Shown: in pieces, positions 44,893 through 53,513 of the stretch
Numbering within the stretch: position 1 is the stretch's first letter
Layout of the letters: the number at the start of each line of letters is the position of its first letter
DNA from: SAR202-VII-2 sp965263165
GTDB taxonomy: Bacteria; Chloroflexota; Dehalococcoidia; Lucifugimonadales; SAR202-VII-2
Assembly (NCBI GenBank): GCA_965263165.1
Contig: OZ253584.1
Coordinates: forward strand, 1,426,001 to 1,490,000
Direction: 5' to 3'
DNA: 64,000 bases
The notes under the pieces: generated by a model
Database searches by the model: none
What the model saw: the letters and a program-made list of their open reading frames with translations, nothing else
Told to the model about the DNA's origin: nothing
Translations under genes and position numbers: made by a program

Positions 44893-45729
44893 ATGACATC
44901 AACAACAACCTCGCCGGGCACTGACGAACACCCGATGATGGGCTCCGGCCGGGGACGGCTGGCTGGCAAAGTCGCCGTCATCACCGGGGCCAACAGCGGC
45001 ATCGGGCGGGCGGCTGCCCGCCTCTTTGCTCGGGAGGGGGCCGGGGTAGTCTGCGTGGACCTCGTGGAGGTCATCTCGCCCCGCATTGATGCGCTCATCC
45101 AGAGCGAAGGCGGCGAGGCAGTCTTCTTTCAGGCTGACGTTACGTCCGCCGAAAGCTGCCAGGGGATGATGGCGCTGGCCCTGGAGCGCTTCGGAGGTCT
45201 GGACATCCTGCTCAACAACGCCGGGACCGGCATCAGAGGCCGGGTCGACCAGCTCACGGAAGCAGAATGGAAGCGGCTCATCAACATCAACCTGACCTCG
45301 ATGTTCCTGTGCTCCAAGGCGGCCCTGCCCCATATGATGGCGCAGGGCAGGGGGAGCATCGTGAACACCGCATCGACCCATGGACTCCTGGGAACCAACG
45401 ACTACGCGGCCTACAGCGCATCCAAGGGAGGCGTCGTTTTGCTGACGCGGAGCATGGCCATCGACTACGGCCCGATGGGCATTCGCGTGAACTGCGTCTG
45501 CCCCGGCGGCACAGCGACGCCGCGCCTGCTGAGGAACCTCACCGAGGGGAGGACTCCGGAAGAGGGCCAGGCGGCTCTTCAGGCCTCCGCGAATCGCAAT
45601 CGTTGTCTCCAGCGTTTGGCGAACCCTGAGGAGATCGCCTACGGCATGCTCTTCCTAGCCTCAGACGAGGCCTCGTTTGTCACCGGCCACGCGTTGGCCG
45701 TGGACGGCGGCCAGACCATCGACGCCTAG
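44893..45729 (+). CDS. tandem SDR paralogue 6
   Basis: This 278-aa SDR starts at ATG 44893 (AAAGGAG upstream). Motifs are GTDEHPMMGSGRGRLAGK, TGANSGIGRAAARL, NNAGTGIRGRVDQL and YSASKGGVVLL, with C-terminus FVTGHALAVDGGQTIDA. It closes the array; noncoding, repeat-rich DNA follows directly. All six have the same general reaction type (NAD(H)-dependent oxidation or reduction of a carbonyl/alcohol), but the substrates are unknown. Confidence 0.9.
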   Translation: MTSTTTSPGTDEHPMMGSGRGRLAGKVAVITGANSGIGRAAARLFAREGAGVVCVDLVEVISPRIDALIQSEGGEAVFFQADVTSAESCQGMMALALERFGGLDILLNNAGTGIRGRVDQLTEAEWKRLININLTSMFLCSKAALPHMMAQGRGSIVNTASTHGLLGTNDYAAYSASKGGVVLLTRSMAIDYGPMGIRVNCVCPGGTATPRLLRNLTEGRTPEEGQAALQASANRNRCLQRLANPEEIAYGMLFLASDEASFVTGHALAVDGGQTIDA

Positions 45730-46116
45730 GCTGTCCGAGAACCTCTGAAGAAGCTGTGCGAGACGCACTGCGATTCGAGCGCCTGCCAGGAGAAGGCGCC
45801 CTTCCTAACCTGCCCCCTCACCCGCCCCGGCGTCAGCTCCGCCTCGATGGCCTTGTCTGCGAGGCTGAGGAGAGCGCCTTCAGCCTGTCGCCGACGCCAG
45901 CCCGGCGAGGCCAAGACCGGGGCCGCTTCACCGTCCGGATATCCGTCACGCCCCGGAAGTGCACCGCTCTCCTCTCTGTAGGCGTCACGCAGTTCATGGG
46001 CCGCGCGGTGGGCGGCCATCCGGCAGCGCCCGGAACAGGAGAGGGCGTCTACCCGCAGAGCAGGCGGGAGCCGGTGGGCGCGCCAAGAGCAATAGCGGCG
46101 CGCGGGGGGCGGTAGT

Positions 46117-46469
46117 CCATAGCACCTCGATGTGACAACTGTGACGACTCGGAGACGGTTAGTGACAATTCGTGACGCCTGCCTCCAGCCCTCGAAGGGA
46201 GCCGTCACGAGCCGTCACGAGCCTTAGCGAAATCGCGGGGAGCCTTTAGCGGCTCCCAAGGGCTTGTGGCCCTACAACGGCATTCGCTCCGGCCCCAGGC
46301 TTCCTCGGAGGGTCTTGCCCCTTGGGTTGTTCCCTCAGCGCTCCTGCCACAGGGGGATGCTCTGTGGTTAGCCCCCAGTGCTCATGTATGCGGCAGGCTC
46401 CGAGAAAGAGAAGGGGGCCGGTGGCCGACTTCATGGGGGTACTATAGCACACCCGTTCGTATTTTGCAG
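46117..46469 (-). repeat. dispersed promoter-bearing element, copy B
   Basis: Same organisation as copy A. The minus-strand promoter is CTGCAA-N17-TATAGT (46441-46469). The core (about 46274-46440) aligns with few changes, including one-base indels that shift any reading frame. The CCTGCC/GGCAGG stem with an inner GGGGG/CCCCC hairpin is present, followed by 10-nt repeats of CTCGTGACGG. A CATAGCAC at 46117-46125 mirrors the CTATAGCAC at the promoter end. Confidence 0.75.
46441..46469 (-). promoter_or_regulatory. promoter of element copy B
   Basis: On the minus strand, CTGCAA (46464-46469), 17 nt and TATAGT (46441-46446). The spacer contains the same GAACG and TGTGC blocks as the argG leader promoter. 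Confidence 0.55.
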
Positions 46470-46510
46470 TGGGGGTGTGGCAGGAGCCCCGGACTCCGGG
46501 GTCCGCCCGC

Positions 46511-46690
46511 CGATGGGGAAGGATGGTTTTGTCTTGGCCTGCGCCCTCGATCAGCGGAGGGTCTGGCTTGGCGTGCGCCGTTATCCCACCGGCCCACCCT
46601 CCAACGTTTTTGGAAACAGGGGGAGTCCCCCTGTACCCCCGGCGGGGGCTGCGCCCCCTGCATCCTGCTTGGGGGACGGGGGCGTCGTTT
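46511..46690 (+). repeat. GC-rich hairpin repeat, copy 1
   Basis: Shared with 46780-46895 and 50096-50270. The core reads CCACCGGCCCACCCTCCAAC then GTTTTT, followed by an A-rich step, a CAGGGGG/CCCCCTG hairpin, CCCCCGGCGGGGG, and GGGGGCTGCGCCCCC. The last two hairpins share the middle G-run, so they are mutually exclusive. Confidence 0.7.
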
Positions 46691-46779
46691 GCTCACCTTG
46701 GCGCGTCGAGAGGCTTCCTAGGCTGCCCCCGTACTCGGGGGCAGGGACTGAGGGGAAGGAGAGAGAGGGTTATGGTGGC

Positions 46780-46895
46780 GGGCGCCGTTGTCCCGCCCGC
46801 ACCACCCTCCGACGTTTTTAGGAACAGGGGGACTCGCTGTACCCCCGGCGGGGGCGCAGCCCCCTGCACGCTGCTTGGGGGCGGTCGCGAGCTTG
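46780..46895 (+). repeat. GC-rich hairpin repeat, copy 2 (shorter)
   Basis: Has the CACCCTCCGACGTTTTTAGG segment and the same pair of overlapping G/C hairpins, with the second reading GGGGGCGCAGCCCCC. Confidence 0.65.
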
Positions 46896-46987
46896 CGTTG
46901 GCGCGTCGGGGCGCTTGCTAGCTTGCCCCTGGGTACGGGGGCAGGGATGGGAGATTCCCCGGGGGCGGGGGCTTGTTTAGAGATTCC

Positions 46988-49900
46988 CTAGCTGACCAGC
47001 GCGCTCCCCGGCGGCCGCGGCTTTCCTCCGTGCACAGACGGCTCGGCGCACCACTTTGCCGCCAAGCGGCGGACGCCCAGGTAAATTTCCTCGTCGAACC
47101 CCAGGAAGTCACAGACAACCCGGCGGTCCAGCAGCGCCCGGTTGGCGTCGGTGTCCGCGAGGTAGGCGGGCTTGAGCTCCTTGTCCCGGAACTCGTTGAA
47201 GATCGACTCAGCCATCAGCAACTGCTCGTCGGTGAGGGCGCGGAAGTCCAGGACGGGGAGGGATTCCGCCTTTCGAACAGCTACGGTAGCTTTACTTGAT
47301 TGCTGTCGACTTGCGTGCCACCAGTGAGACAACAAGCCTAGTGTACTGTTGCACCACAAAGTGAACATGTAATCGAACCGCTTGTCCTTAAAGTTTACGT
47401 TTGGCCAAACCCTACCTCCCATGGCGTCCAGTTCCGTGAAGGCAGCAGCGAGAGCTTGAGAGCCGAAAGTGAATTCCTGGTTAATATGCGCTCTACCAGC
47501 ATGGGTCCAAACGATGGCAGCCTTTGACTCCATTCCTGGACGTACAAGCAGCTGTGAATCTGGCTCGCAAACTATGCGGGTCTCCTTCTTGGCGTCGTGA
47601 TTCCATAAAGAAGGATAGGTGGCCGTTGGTGTGGGTCCCAACTTATCAAACGGGCCTTGCGGCGGCTTCCCGATGATGTCTAGGTTGTATAGGCCAAGTA
47701 ATCCTATATCAGCCAGCTTTACAACCTCAAGATCGCAAGAATTAGGGAGTCCTGGTAGCCATAGTTTGGATTGAGATAGGGCGTAAGCACATTGTGCCAA
47801 GGAATAGTCTACTATGCGCACGCTGCCCCAATTCTCGCCACCTGAATGCGTGGCCTCCAGTGTCTCGCCAACTATGTCATCGCCTAGGCGTAGATGCGTG
47901 CCTCCGTATGGCCCGTCTCCGATTCCTCTAGGGGATTTGGTTCCAACAATACTTTTCGCAATCGCAGCGGCCTCGGCAAATCCTCTCGGGCGGCAACGTA
48001 GTGAGGCAAAACTTGCTAAGTGCTCTAAATGTGGCCGTCCCGACTTATCCGCAGACTTGCGTGCGACAACTAGACATTCTGCCATGCCGGTATCAGACGA
48101 GAAGGACATATCGTTGCCATTAGCGGCAATGCTCAGGATTGTCAAATCCTCATAATCTTGCGACATCATTTGGCGAAAGCGTTGCCAAGATGACGAGGCA
48201 GAGGCCGTGAGAGGCAGGACCAAGGCTATGACGCCGCCTGGCTTTAGTTTTCTGTGAGCTAATGCAGCAAACGCCGATGCCATGCCTGCGTGGCCGTGAT
48301 AGCAGGTCTCTCTCTTGAGAATGGACATTCGCCTGACCATGTCCCTTTGGTCTTGGCTGCTAGCTTCGAATGCAGCAAAGGCTGGGGCAAATGTGCCGAT
48401 GTGCATTTGTTCATTAGTTGAGTTGCTGGTGAACGGCGGGTTCATGATCACCAGGTCAAAGCCCTCGTCGGGCATCTCCGCGGTGACCTGCGCCGCCGTC
48501 TCCTCACCGGCGCTGCCCGTGCGCATCGCCGGGTCGCTCGTGTTGAACAACGTCAGCGCCGTCGAGGATTGCAGCAGCTCCAACGACCCAATCTTCACCG
48601 TCCCGTCGCCCTGCCGGCCGTAGGGCATGGTGTACAGGCGTGAGTTTTCAAAACCCACCGATGGCTCCACTCCCGAAAGCGTTGAGCCCGTGATGTGGAT
48701 GGCCGACGGCATCACGTCGCAGCCGTAGAGCATTTCCTCCATCATCGCCCGGTGCAGTCCAGCCGGATTGCCTCCGGCCCGCTCGTGCATGGCCGCAATC
48801 TGCTCGTACACCGCCGACAGCAACGCGCCGGTGCCGCAGGCGAAGTCGGCAACCCGCAGCTTCTCGATGGCCTCGGCATCCGACCAGTCCACGCCGTTCA
48901 TCTTGGCGACCGCCAGCCGCGCCAACAGCGCCGCCGACGCCGGTAGGGTGTAGAAGGTCGCCAGATACTTCCGGTCGGCAATCAGCCGCTGGAAGATGTG
49001 CCCGGTCAGGTTGTGGGCATTGTCCACGCCGGTGGCGTTCACCGTCTGAGCGGTGTCCCTCAGGCCCCGCAACACCTGCGCGGCGCTGTCCGGCGGCAAC
49101 TGCTCCAAGATGTCCTTGGCAATGGCGAATATGGGCCAGTAGTTGATCTTCAGGATGGCGGACCAGGCTTTCTCCACCTCGGCCTGCGGGTTCCCAACGC
49201 CGGGGCCGCACACCAACCCCAGCGGCTTGACCTCGTCGTGCATCCCCGCAATCCGCTCGTGGAACACCATGGCGTTGGCGACGATGGCGCAGGCCATGCG
49301 GCGCGTCTGCGGCACGTTGGCCATGCCCAGCAGCCGGGCTATCGTCGTGATGATGGCTGGCCGCTGCTGCGCCAGGTCATCGAGTACGCCAGCCGCCTGC
49401 CCGATTCCGTGTTCGAGCACCGCGGCCGCCTCGTCCACCGCCTTCTGCGGCACCGACAGCAGGCGCACCAAGTCGGCAAGGTCGCTCGCCGAACCGTTCA
49501 GCCACCCCGATTCGGGGAAGCGGCTGCCGTCCTCGTAGAGTACGCAGTAGGAAAGGCGCGCCTCAGCCAGGGCCTGGCGCACGTCGTAGGCGTCTTCCAC
49601 GGCCTCCGGGTAGCGTACGGCAATGGCCGCCTCGATGGTCCGCAGCGCCCCCACAACGGTCAGGCCCAGCCGCGCATGGGCGTCCTCTTCCGCCTCGGGG
49701 GCCGGCTCATACTCCGCCTCAACCGCAACCGGCGAGCGCCCCGGCGCCGTGATCAGCACGTCGGCATGGCGCCCCGGATGGTCAGGGAAGGTCTGCGTAT
49801 TCTCGGAGCGGACCTCGCAGCCGGGCATCATGCCGCGGAGGAGGTCTCCCAGGGCGTTGTTGGCGTTGGGTTCGGTCTGGTGGGGCACGTCGTTCAACAA
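46988..49900 (-). CDS. solitary N6-adenine DNA methyltransferase, possible single-chain restriction-modification enzyme
   Basis: This 970-aa protein has SAM-binding motif I VADFACGTGALL (350-361), an upstream FYTLP (316-320), and the catalytic NPPF at 487-490 (DLVIMNPPFTSN), as in gamma-class N6-adenine methylases. Residues 1-100 have HADVLI (D47) followed by VAVEAEYEP (E61, E63), the layout of a PD-(D/E)xK nuclease but with Glu where Lys is expected. The C-terminal about 450 residues would hold target recognition. The start is TTG 49900 (GTG 49888 possible), with no good ribosome site. No separate endonuclease or specificity gene is adjacent. Its second half has clearly lower GC. Confidence 0.82.
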   Translation of the reverse strand: MLNDVPHQTEPNANNALGDLLRGMMPGCEVRSENTQTFPDHPGRHADVLITAPGRSPVAVEAEYEPAPEAEEDAHARLGLTVVGALRTIEAAIAVRYPEAVEDAYDVRQALAEARLSYCVLYEDGSRFPESGWLNGSASDLADLVRLLSVPQKAVDEAAAVLEHGIGQAAGVLDDLAQQRPAIITTIARLLGMANVPQTRRMACAIVANAMVFHERIAGMHDEVKPLGLVCGPGVGNPQAEVEKAWSAILKINYWPIFAIAKDILEQLPPDSAAQVLRGLRDTAQTVNATGVDNAHNLTGHIFQRLIADRKYLATFYTLPASAALLARLAVAKMNGVDWSDAEAIEKLRVADFACGTGALLSAVYEQIAAMHERAGGNPAGLHRAMMEEMLYGCDVMPSAIHITGSTLSGVEPSVGFENSRLYTMPYGRQGDGTVKIGSLELLQSSTALTLFNTSDPAMRTGSAGEETAAQVTAEMPDEGFDLVIMNPPFTSNSTNEQMHIGTFAPAFAAFEASSQDQRDMVRRMSILKRETCYHGHAGMASAFAALAHRKLKPGGVIALVLPLTASASSSWQRFRQMMSQDYEDLTILSIAANGNDMSFSSDTGMAECLVVARKSADKSGRPHLEHLASFASLRCRPRGFAEAAAIAKSIVGTKSPRGIGDGPYGGTHLRLGDDIVGETLEATHSGGENWGSVRIVDYSLAQCAYALSQSKLWLPGLPNSCDLEVVKLADIGLLGLYNLDIIGKPPQGPFDKLGPTPTATYPSLWNHDAKKETRIVCEPDSQLLVRPGMESKAAIVWTHAGRAHINQEFTFGSQALAAAFTELDAMGGRVWPNVNFKDKRFDYMFTLWCNSTLGLLSHWWHASRQQSSKATVAVRKAESLPVLDFRALTDEQLLMAESIFNEFRDKELKPAYLADTDANRALLDRRVVCDFLGFDEEIYLGVRRLAAKWCAEPSVHGGKPRPPGSALVS

Positions 49901-50576
49901 CCCAACCGGTCAATATTGGGGCAATCGTCGAATCCGCCGTCGAAGCGCAGGCTGCGTTGCACCATACCCGCAGTCTAGTTGGCCCACCCTCGATTGGACA
50001 ACCGCTTGCTGGCGCTCCCCAGCCGCGCGGCGTTCACTCAGGCAGGGGGCGGGGAGAAGGGACGCTTCCTGGCCTTTCCCCGGGGGCGGGGAAGGGATGG
50101 GAGGAAGGATTTCGTTTTGGCTTGCGCTCTCCTTCAGCGGAGAGTCTGGCTTAGCCTGCGCCGCTATCCCACCGGCCCACCCTCCAACGTTTTTAGAGAC
50201 AGGGGGACTCGCTGTACCCCCGGCGGGGGCTGCGCCCCCTGCACCCCGCTTGGGGAAAGGAGGCGTCGTCTCCTCACCTGGCGGGGACCCCCTTCCTAAC
50301 CTTCCCCCGAGTACAGGGGCAGGGACAGAGCAGCCCCCTGCACCTCGCTTGGGGGATGGAGGGGGAGCGCATCCTGACCTTGCTCATTGCAGAGGGGGAC
50401 GATTGCTAGGCCGCCCCTGAGTACGGGGCGGGGATGGGAGGTGGGGAATCGCCCGGGCTGGGGCCTTCAACCGGTCCCAACAACCCCTGTCGCAGCGCCG
50501 TGGAGCGGCTGAACGTCTCCGTAAGACCCCCCACAGTCAACTCAGTCCGGCCTACAGGGAGTTGTTCAGGCGTTCC
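49901..50576. other. 676-nt noncoding region with GC-rich repeats
   Basis: It contains hairpin repeat copy 3 (50096-50270) and two short palindromic units (near 50288-50325 and 50405-50440). The remainder, 49901-50090 and 50450-50576, shows no supported gene. Open frames across it are repeat-derived. Confidence 0.55.
50096..50270 (+). repeat. GC-rich hairpin repeat, copy 3
   Basis: Aligned with copy 1 over its whole length, in the same orientation, so the methylase gene lies between direct repeats. The hairpins CCCCCGGCGGGGG and GGGGGCTGCGCCCCC are exact matches to copy 1. Confidence 0.7.
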
Positions 50577-51398
50577 CTATGCCTGTCTCCTGGATGCGCC
50601 CGCTTCCTCCAGGGCCTTTCGTATGTCCTCGACGGGCTCTCGTCCCCAGATGACGGTTGGGCCTATCTTGAATGTCGGCACCCCGAAGACTAGGTCCGCC
50701 TGCGCCTCGCGGCGCCACTGCTCTATCCGGGCCTCGTAGCGGCGCTCCATTACCGCGGCCGCCAACGCTTGTCCATCCAAGCCAAGGCCCCCGGCGATCT
50801 CTGCAATTACCGAGAGATTTCGAATGTCCTCATGGGTGACGTAGAAGGCATTGAACATGGCCCGTTGGAACTCTCGGAAGCGCCCGTGTTCCCTGGCGTA
50901 CTCAGCGGCCATCAATGCGGGGCGCGTCCGGAGGCGGAAGGGAGGGCGGTCCTCGGCGATGGGCAACCCATAACGCCTGGCCGCGTCTTTCTGCATGGCC
51001 CAACGCGCCTGGGAGCGCGGCGCGTCGGCGGTAACGTCCGGATACTGGCGCCAGCGGGGCCGCAACTCGAAGGCGCGCCACTCAATGTGGACGTTGAACT
51101 CGGCCTCCACGGGCTTGACCAGCTCGGTGGCGACGTAGGCGAAGGGGGATATGAAGTCGAAGTATGCCAGGACGAGAAACGGCAGGTCGATGGCCGCGTG
51201 ACCGCCTCCTTCGTAGATCTTCCTAAACCGCTCCAAATCCTCGGCGCCCAGGACAAAGGAGACGCTGTCGGCGCCCCACGACACCGAGTGGCATCCGACC
51301 CCGAGCAGCTCCTGGACCAGCTCGGAATCGAGCCTGGGGCAGTTGACTCGCACGGTCTCTCCCCGGCGGATGACCTCAAGGCCGGTGAACTCCGGCAT
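50577..51398 (-). CDS. DsbA-fold protein of the HCCA-isomerase/FrnE-like group
   Basis: This 273-aa protein has an unusual N-terminal extension of about 75 residues (MPEFTGLEVIRRGETVRV), followed by a DsbA-type thioredoxin fold. The active-site position reads YFDFISPFAYVA, so the usual CxxC is replaced by SPF, as in 2-hydroxychromene-2-carboxylate isomerases. The C-terminal cis-Pro loop is GVPTFKIG. It is therefore unlikely to be a disulfide oxidase and may be an isomerase or glutathione-dependent enzyme. ATG 51398 has AGGAGG upstream. It is divergent from the liv operon. Confidence 0.8.
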   Translation of the reverse strand: MPEFTGLEVIRRGETVRVNCPRLDSELVQELLGVGCHSVSWGADSVSFVLGAEDLERFRKIYEGGGHAAIDLPFLVLAYFDFISPFAYVATELVKPVEAEFNVHIEWRAFELRPRWRQYPDVTADAPRSQARWAMQKDAARRYGLPIAEDRPPFRLRTRPALMAAEYAREHGRFREFQRAMFNAFYVTHEDIRNLSVIAEIAGGLGLDGQALAAAVMERRYEARIEQWRREAQADLVFGVPTFKIGPTVIWGREPVEDIRKALEEAGASRRQA

Positions 51399-51528
51399 GG
51401 ACCTTCCTCCTCATTGGCTTGGGTGGGGGCGCTCTGCTCCGGAGCGCCTGCCCAGCGGCGAAAGATGGTTTGCGAGAAACCTTTTCGAGCGAAAACCGTC
51501 GCGCCGCCGCCGGTAAGGGCGCCGGGTA

Positions 51529-51557
51529 TTGCCAGCCTATGGCGGCATCATTATAAT
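51529..51557 (+). promoter_or_regulatory. strong promoter for the liv operon
   Basis: TTGCCA (51529-51534), 17 nt and consensus TATAAT (51552-51557) give 11 of 12 matches. The leader to livH is about 108 nt. Confidence 0.7.
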
Positions 51558-51672
51558 GCCAACCTAGATTTGGCGTCCGAGGCTCCGTTCTTTCGTTGGC
51601 TTCCGTGAATCCCGCTCGCAGGCGCATTGGGGCGTCCTGCGGCCCCTGAGAACAGGCGAGGCCAGAAACGTT

Positions 51673-52536
51673 ATGACAACGTTCGCTCAGGTGTTGCTCA
51701 ATACGGCCTCGCTGGCCAGCCTGTTGTTCCTGGTGGCCGCGGGGCTGTCGCTGACCTTCGGGCTCATGCGCGTGCTGAACATGACCCACGGGTCCTTCTA
51801 TCTCCTGGGGGCCTACGTTGGTCTGACGGTCTGGCGCGCAACGGGCAACACGCTGCTTGCCCTCCTCGCGTCGTCCGTCGTTGCGGCTGTGGCGGGCGGG
51901 GTCATGTACTGGGGCTTCCTGAAGCGCTTCTCGGTGACGAATGAGATGCCCCAAGCCCTGCTGACGTTCGGCGCGCTGCTCCTGATAGCCGACTTCACCA
52001 TGCTGAGCTGGGGCGCCGACTTCTTCCGCCTTCCCGGCCCCGCCTTCCTGCGAGGCGCGTTCGAACTGCCCGGAGGGATCGGCTATCCCAAGTACCGCTT
52101 CTTCCTGATGGGCGTCGGTCTGGCGCTGGCCCTGTCCCTCTGGCTATTCGTAGCCAAAACGAAGATTGGAGCGCTGGTAAGGGCAGGCGTCGACGATAAA
52201 GAGATGGTCCAGGCCCTCGGCATCAACACCCCGCGGGTGTTCCTCGCCGTGTTCATGCTGGGCTCCTTCCTGGCGGGATTCGCCGGCATCATGGGGGCGC
52301 CCTTCCTGGGCATCAACCCCGGCTTGGACTTCGAGGTTCTGATCCTGGCCTTCGTGGTGGTTATCGTTGGGGGCGTCGGCAGCATCGAGGGCGCCTTTGT
52401 CGGGGCCATCGTCGTAGCCCTCATCGACACGACGACGAAGACCTATGTGCCTGAGCTGGCGTGGTTCAGCATTTACGTTCCCATGGCCGTGATCTTAGCG
52501 CTGCGGCCCAAGGGGCTGCTTGGGAGAGGGGCTTGA
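51673..52536 (+). CDS. livH: branched-chain amino acid-type ABC permease (LivH)
   Basis: This 287-aa inner-membrane permease of the hydrophobic amino-acid (HAAT) ABC family has about eight hydrophobic helices and the LivH signature region GALVRAGVDDKEMVQALGINTPRVFLAVF followed by GGVGSIEGAFVGAIVVALID. It is the first of a four-gene unit with overlapping starts. It pairs with LivM. The HAAT family also imports amides, urea and aromatic acids, so branched-chain amino acids are not certain. Confidence 0.9.
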   Translation: MTTFAQVLLNTASLASLLFLVAAGLSLTFGLMRVLNMTHGSFYLLGAYVGLTVWRATGNTLLALLASSVVAAVAGGVMYWGFLKRFSVTNEMPQALLTFGALLLIADFTMLSWGADFFRLPGPAFLRGAFELPGGIGYPKYRFFLMGVGLALALSLWLFVAKTKIGALVRAGVDDKEMVQALGINTPRVFLAVFMLGSFLAGFAGIMGAPFLGINPGLDFEVLILAFVVVIVGGVGSIEGAFVGAIVVALIDTTTKTYVPELAWFSIYVPMAVILALRPKGLLGRGA

Positions 52537-53513
52537 GCGCGACGCTGCAGGTCGGCAACAGGAGTCTTACCAGTGGCCTGGGCAAGGCAACTCTGGCCAT
52601 GCTGGGCTTGCTCCTTCTGGCCATCATCCTGCCGCACCTTCTCCCCCTGTACTACGTCAGCGTGCTGACGCGGGTTATCGTCTTCGCTGTTTTCGCCGTA
52701 GGCCTGAATCTGCTCATGGGATACACGGGCCTGCCATCGCTCGGGCAGGGGGCATACTTCGGGACAGGGGCGTTTGCCGTTGGGATTCTGACCGTTACCT
52801 ACAATGTTCCGCACCCCATCGCCATCTTCGGAGCGATCGCCATTGCCGGGTTGCTGGCCGCTCTCTATGGATTGGTGGCGTTGAGGGCTCGCGGATCGTA
52901 CTTCCTCCTGATCACCATGGCCTTGACCCAGGCCACCTGGGCCATCGCATTTACCTGGCGTTCCGTGACGGGAGGCGAAGACGGATTCCCCGGAGTGACG
53001 CGGCCCGGATTCCTTCCCTGGTCGCTCACCAGCGGCATCAACTACTACTATTTCACGCTGTTCTTCCTTGTCATTTCCATCGTTGCCTTCGTTATCATCG
53101 TCCGCTCGCCGTTCGGGCTGGCGCTTCAGGGGATCAGAGAGAACGAACAGCGCATGCGGTCTCTTGGCTACAACACCTGGCTCTATATGTACATTGCCTT
53201 TATCATTGCCGGCGTGTTTGCCGGGCTGGCCGGGGTTCTCAACGCCTACTCGGTGGGCGCCGTGTCCGCTCAGTGGGCCGAGGTGTTACCATCCGCCGAG
53301 GTCCTGTTGATGGTAATCTTGGGAGGTCCCGGCACCATCATAGGGCCGTTGGTGGGAGCGGGCGTCATCATCCCTCTCTCGGAGATCGCCAACATCTACA
53401 CAGAGCGATGGGTTATGGTTCTGGGCGGCACGTACATCATCCTGATGCTCTTTGCCCGCGATGGGATTGTGGGCCGTCTGCGCCGGTTGGCGGCCCATTG
53501 GAGGCCGGCATGA
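52533..53513 (+). CDS. livM: branched-chain amino acid-type ABC permease (LivM)
   Basis: This 326-aa permease starts with TTG at 52533, overlapping the livH stop by TTGA, with GAGAGGGG just before. The sequence begins MSATLQVGNRS and has the LivM features GLNLLMGYTGLPSLGQGAYFGTGAFAVGIL and FGLALQGIRENEQRMRSLGY, plus GGPGTIIGPLVGAGVIIPL. The longer frame upstream overlaps livH and is unlikely to be translated. It is the heterodimer partner of LivH. Confidence 0.9.
   Translation: MSATLQVGNRSLTSGLGKATLAMLGLLLLAIILPHLLPLYYVSVLTRVIVFAVFAVGLNLLMGYTGLPSLGQGAYFGTGAFAVGILTVTYNVPHPIAIFGAIAIAGLLAALYGLVALRARGSYFLLITMALTQATWAIAFTWRSVTGGEDGFPGVTRPGFLPWSLTSGINYYYFTLFFLVISIVAFVIIVRSPFGLALQGIRENEQRMRSLGYNTWLYMYIAFIIAGVFAGLAGVLNAYSVGAVSAQWAEVLPSAEVLLMVILGGPGTIIGPLVGAGVIIPLSEIANIYTERWVMVLGGTYIILMLFARDGIVGRLRRLAAHWRPA

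Larger units (their letters stand above)
45730..46987. other. 1.26-kb noncoding, repeat-rich region
   Basis: It contains the dispersed element copy B (46117-46469) and two GC-rich hairpin repeats (46511-46690 and 46780-46895). It also has two short palindromic units with GCCCCCGTAC-type hairpins (near 46720-46743 and 46917-46952). Open frames on both strands here match no family, and their frames are not conserved between element copies. No RNA gene of a known class is seen. Confidence 0.6.

Noticed and set aside
45726..46208. A 160-codon minus-strand open frame after the SDR array
   Set aside because: No family match, no ribosome site, and it runs into the dispersed element; composition does not resemble the neighbours.
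46246..46452. A protein-like frame in element copy B that resembles one in copy A (LLFLGACRIH)
   Set aside because: The similarity stops at a one-base indel after a few residues, so the DNA, not the protein, is conserved.
49904..49972. A 22-codon frame just before the methylase that ends by overlapping its TTG start
   Set aside because: Too short to support as a gene; could be a leader, but there is no ribosome site or conservation visible.
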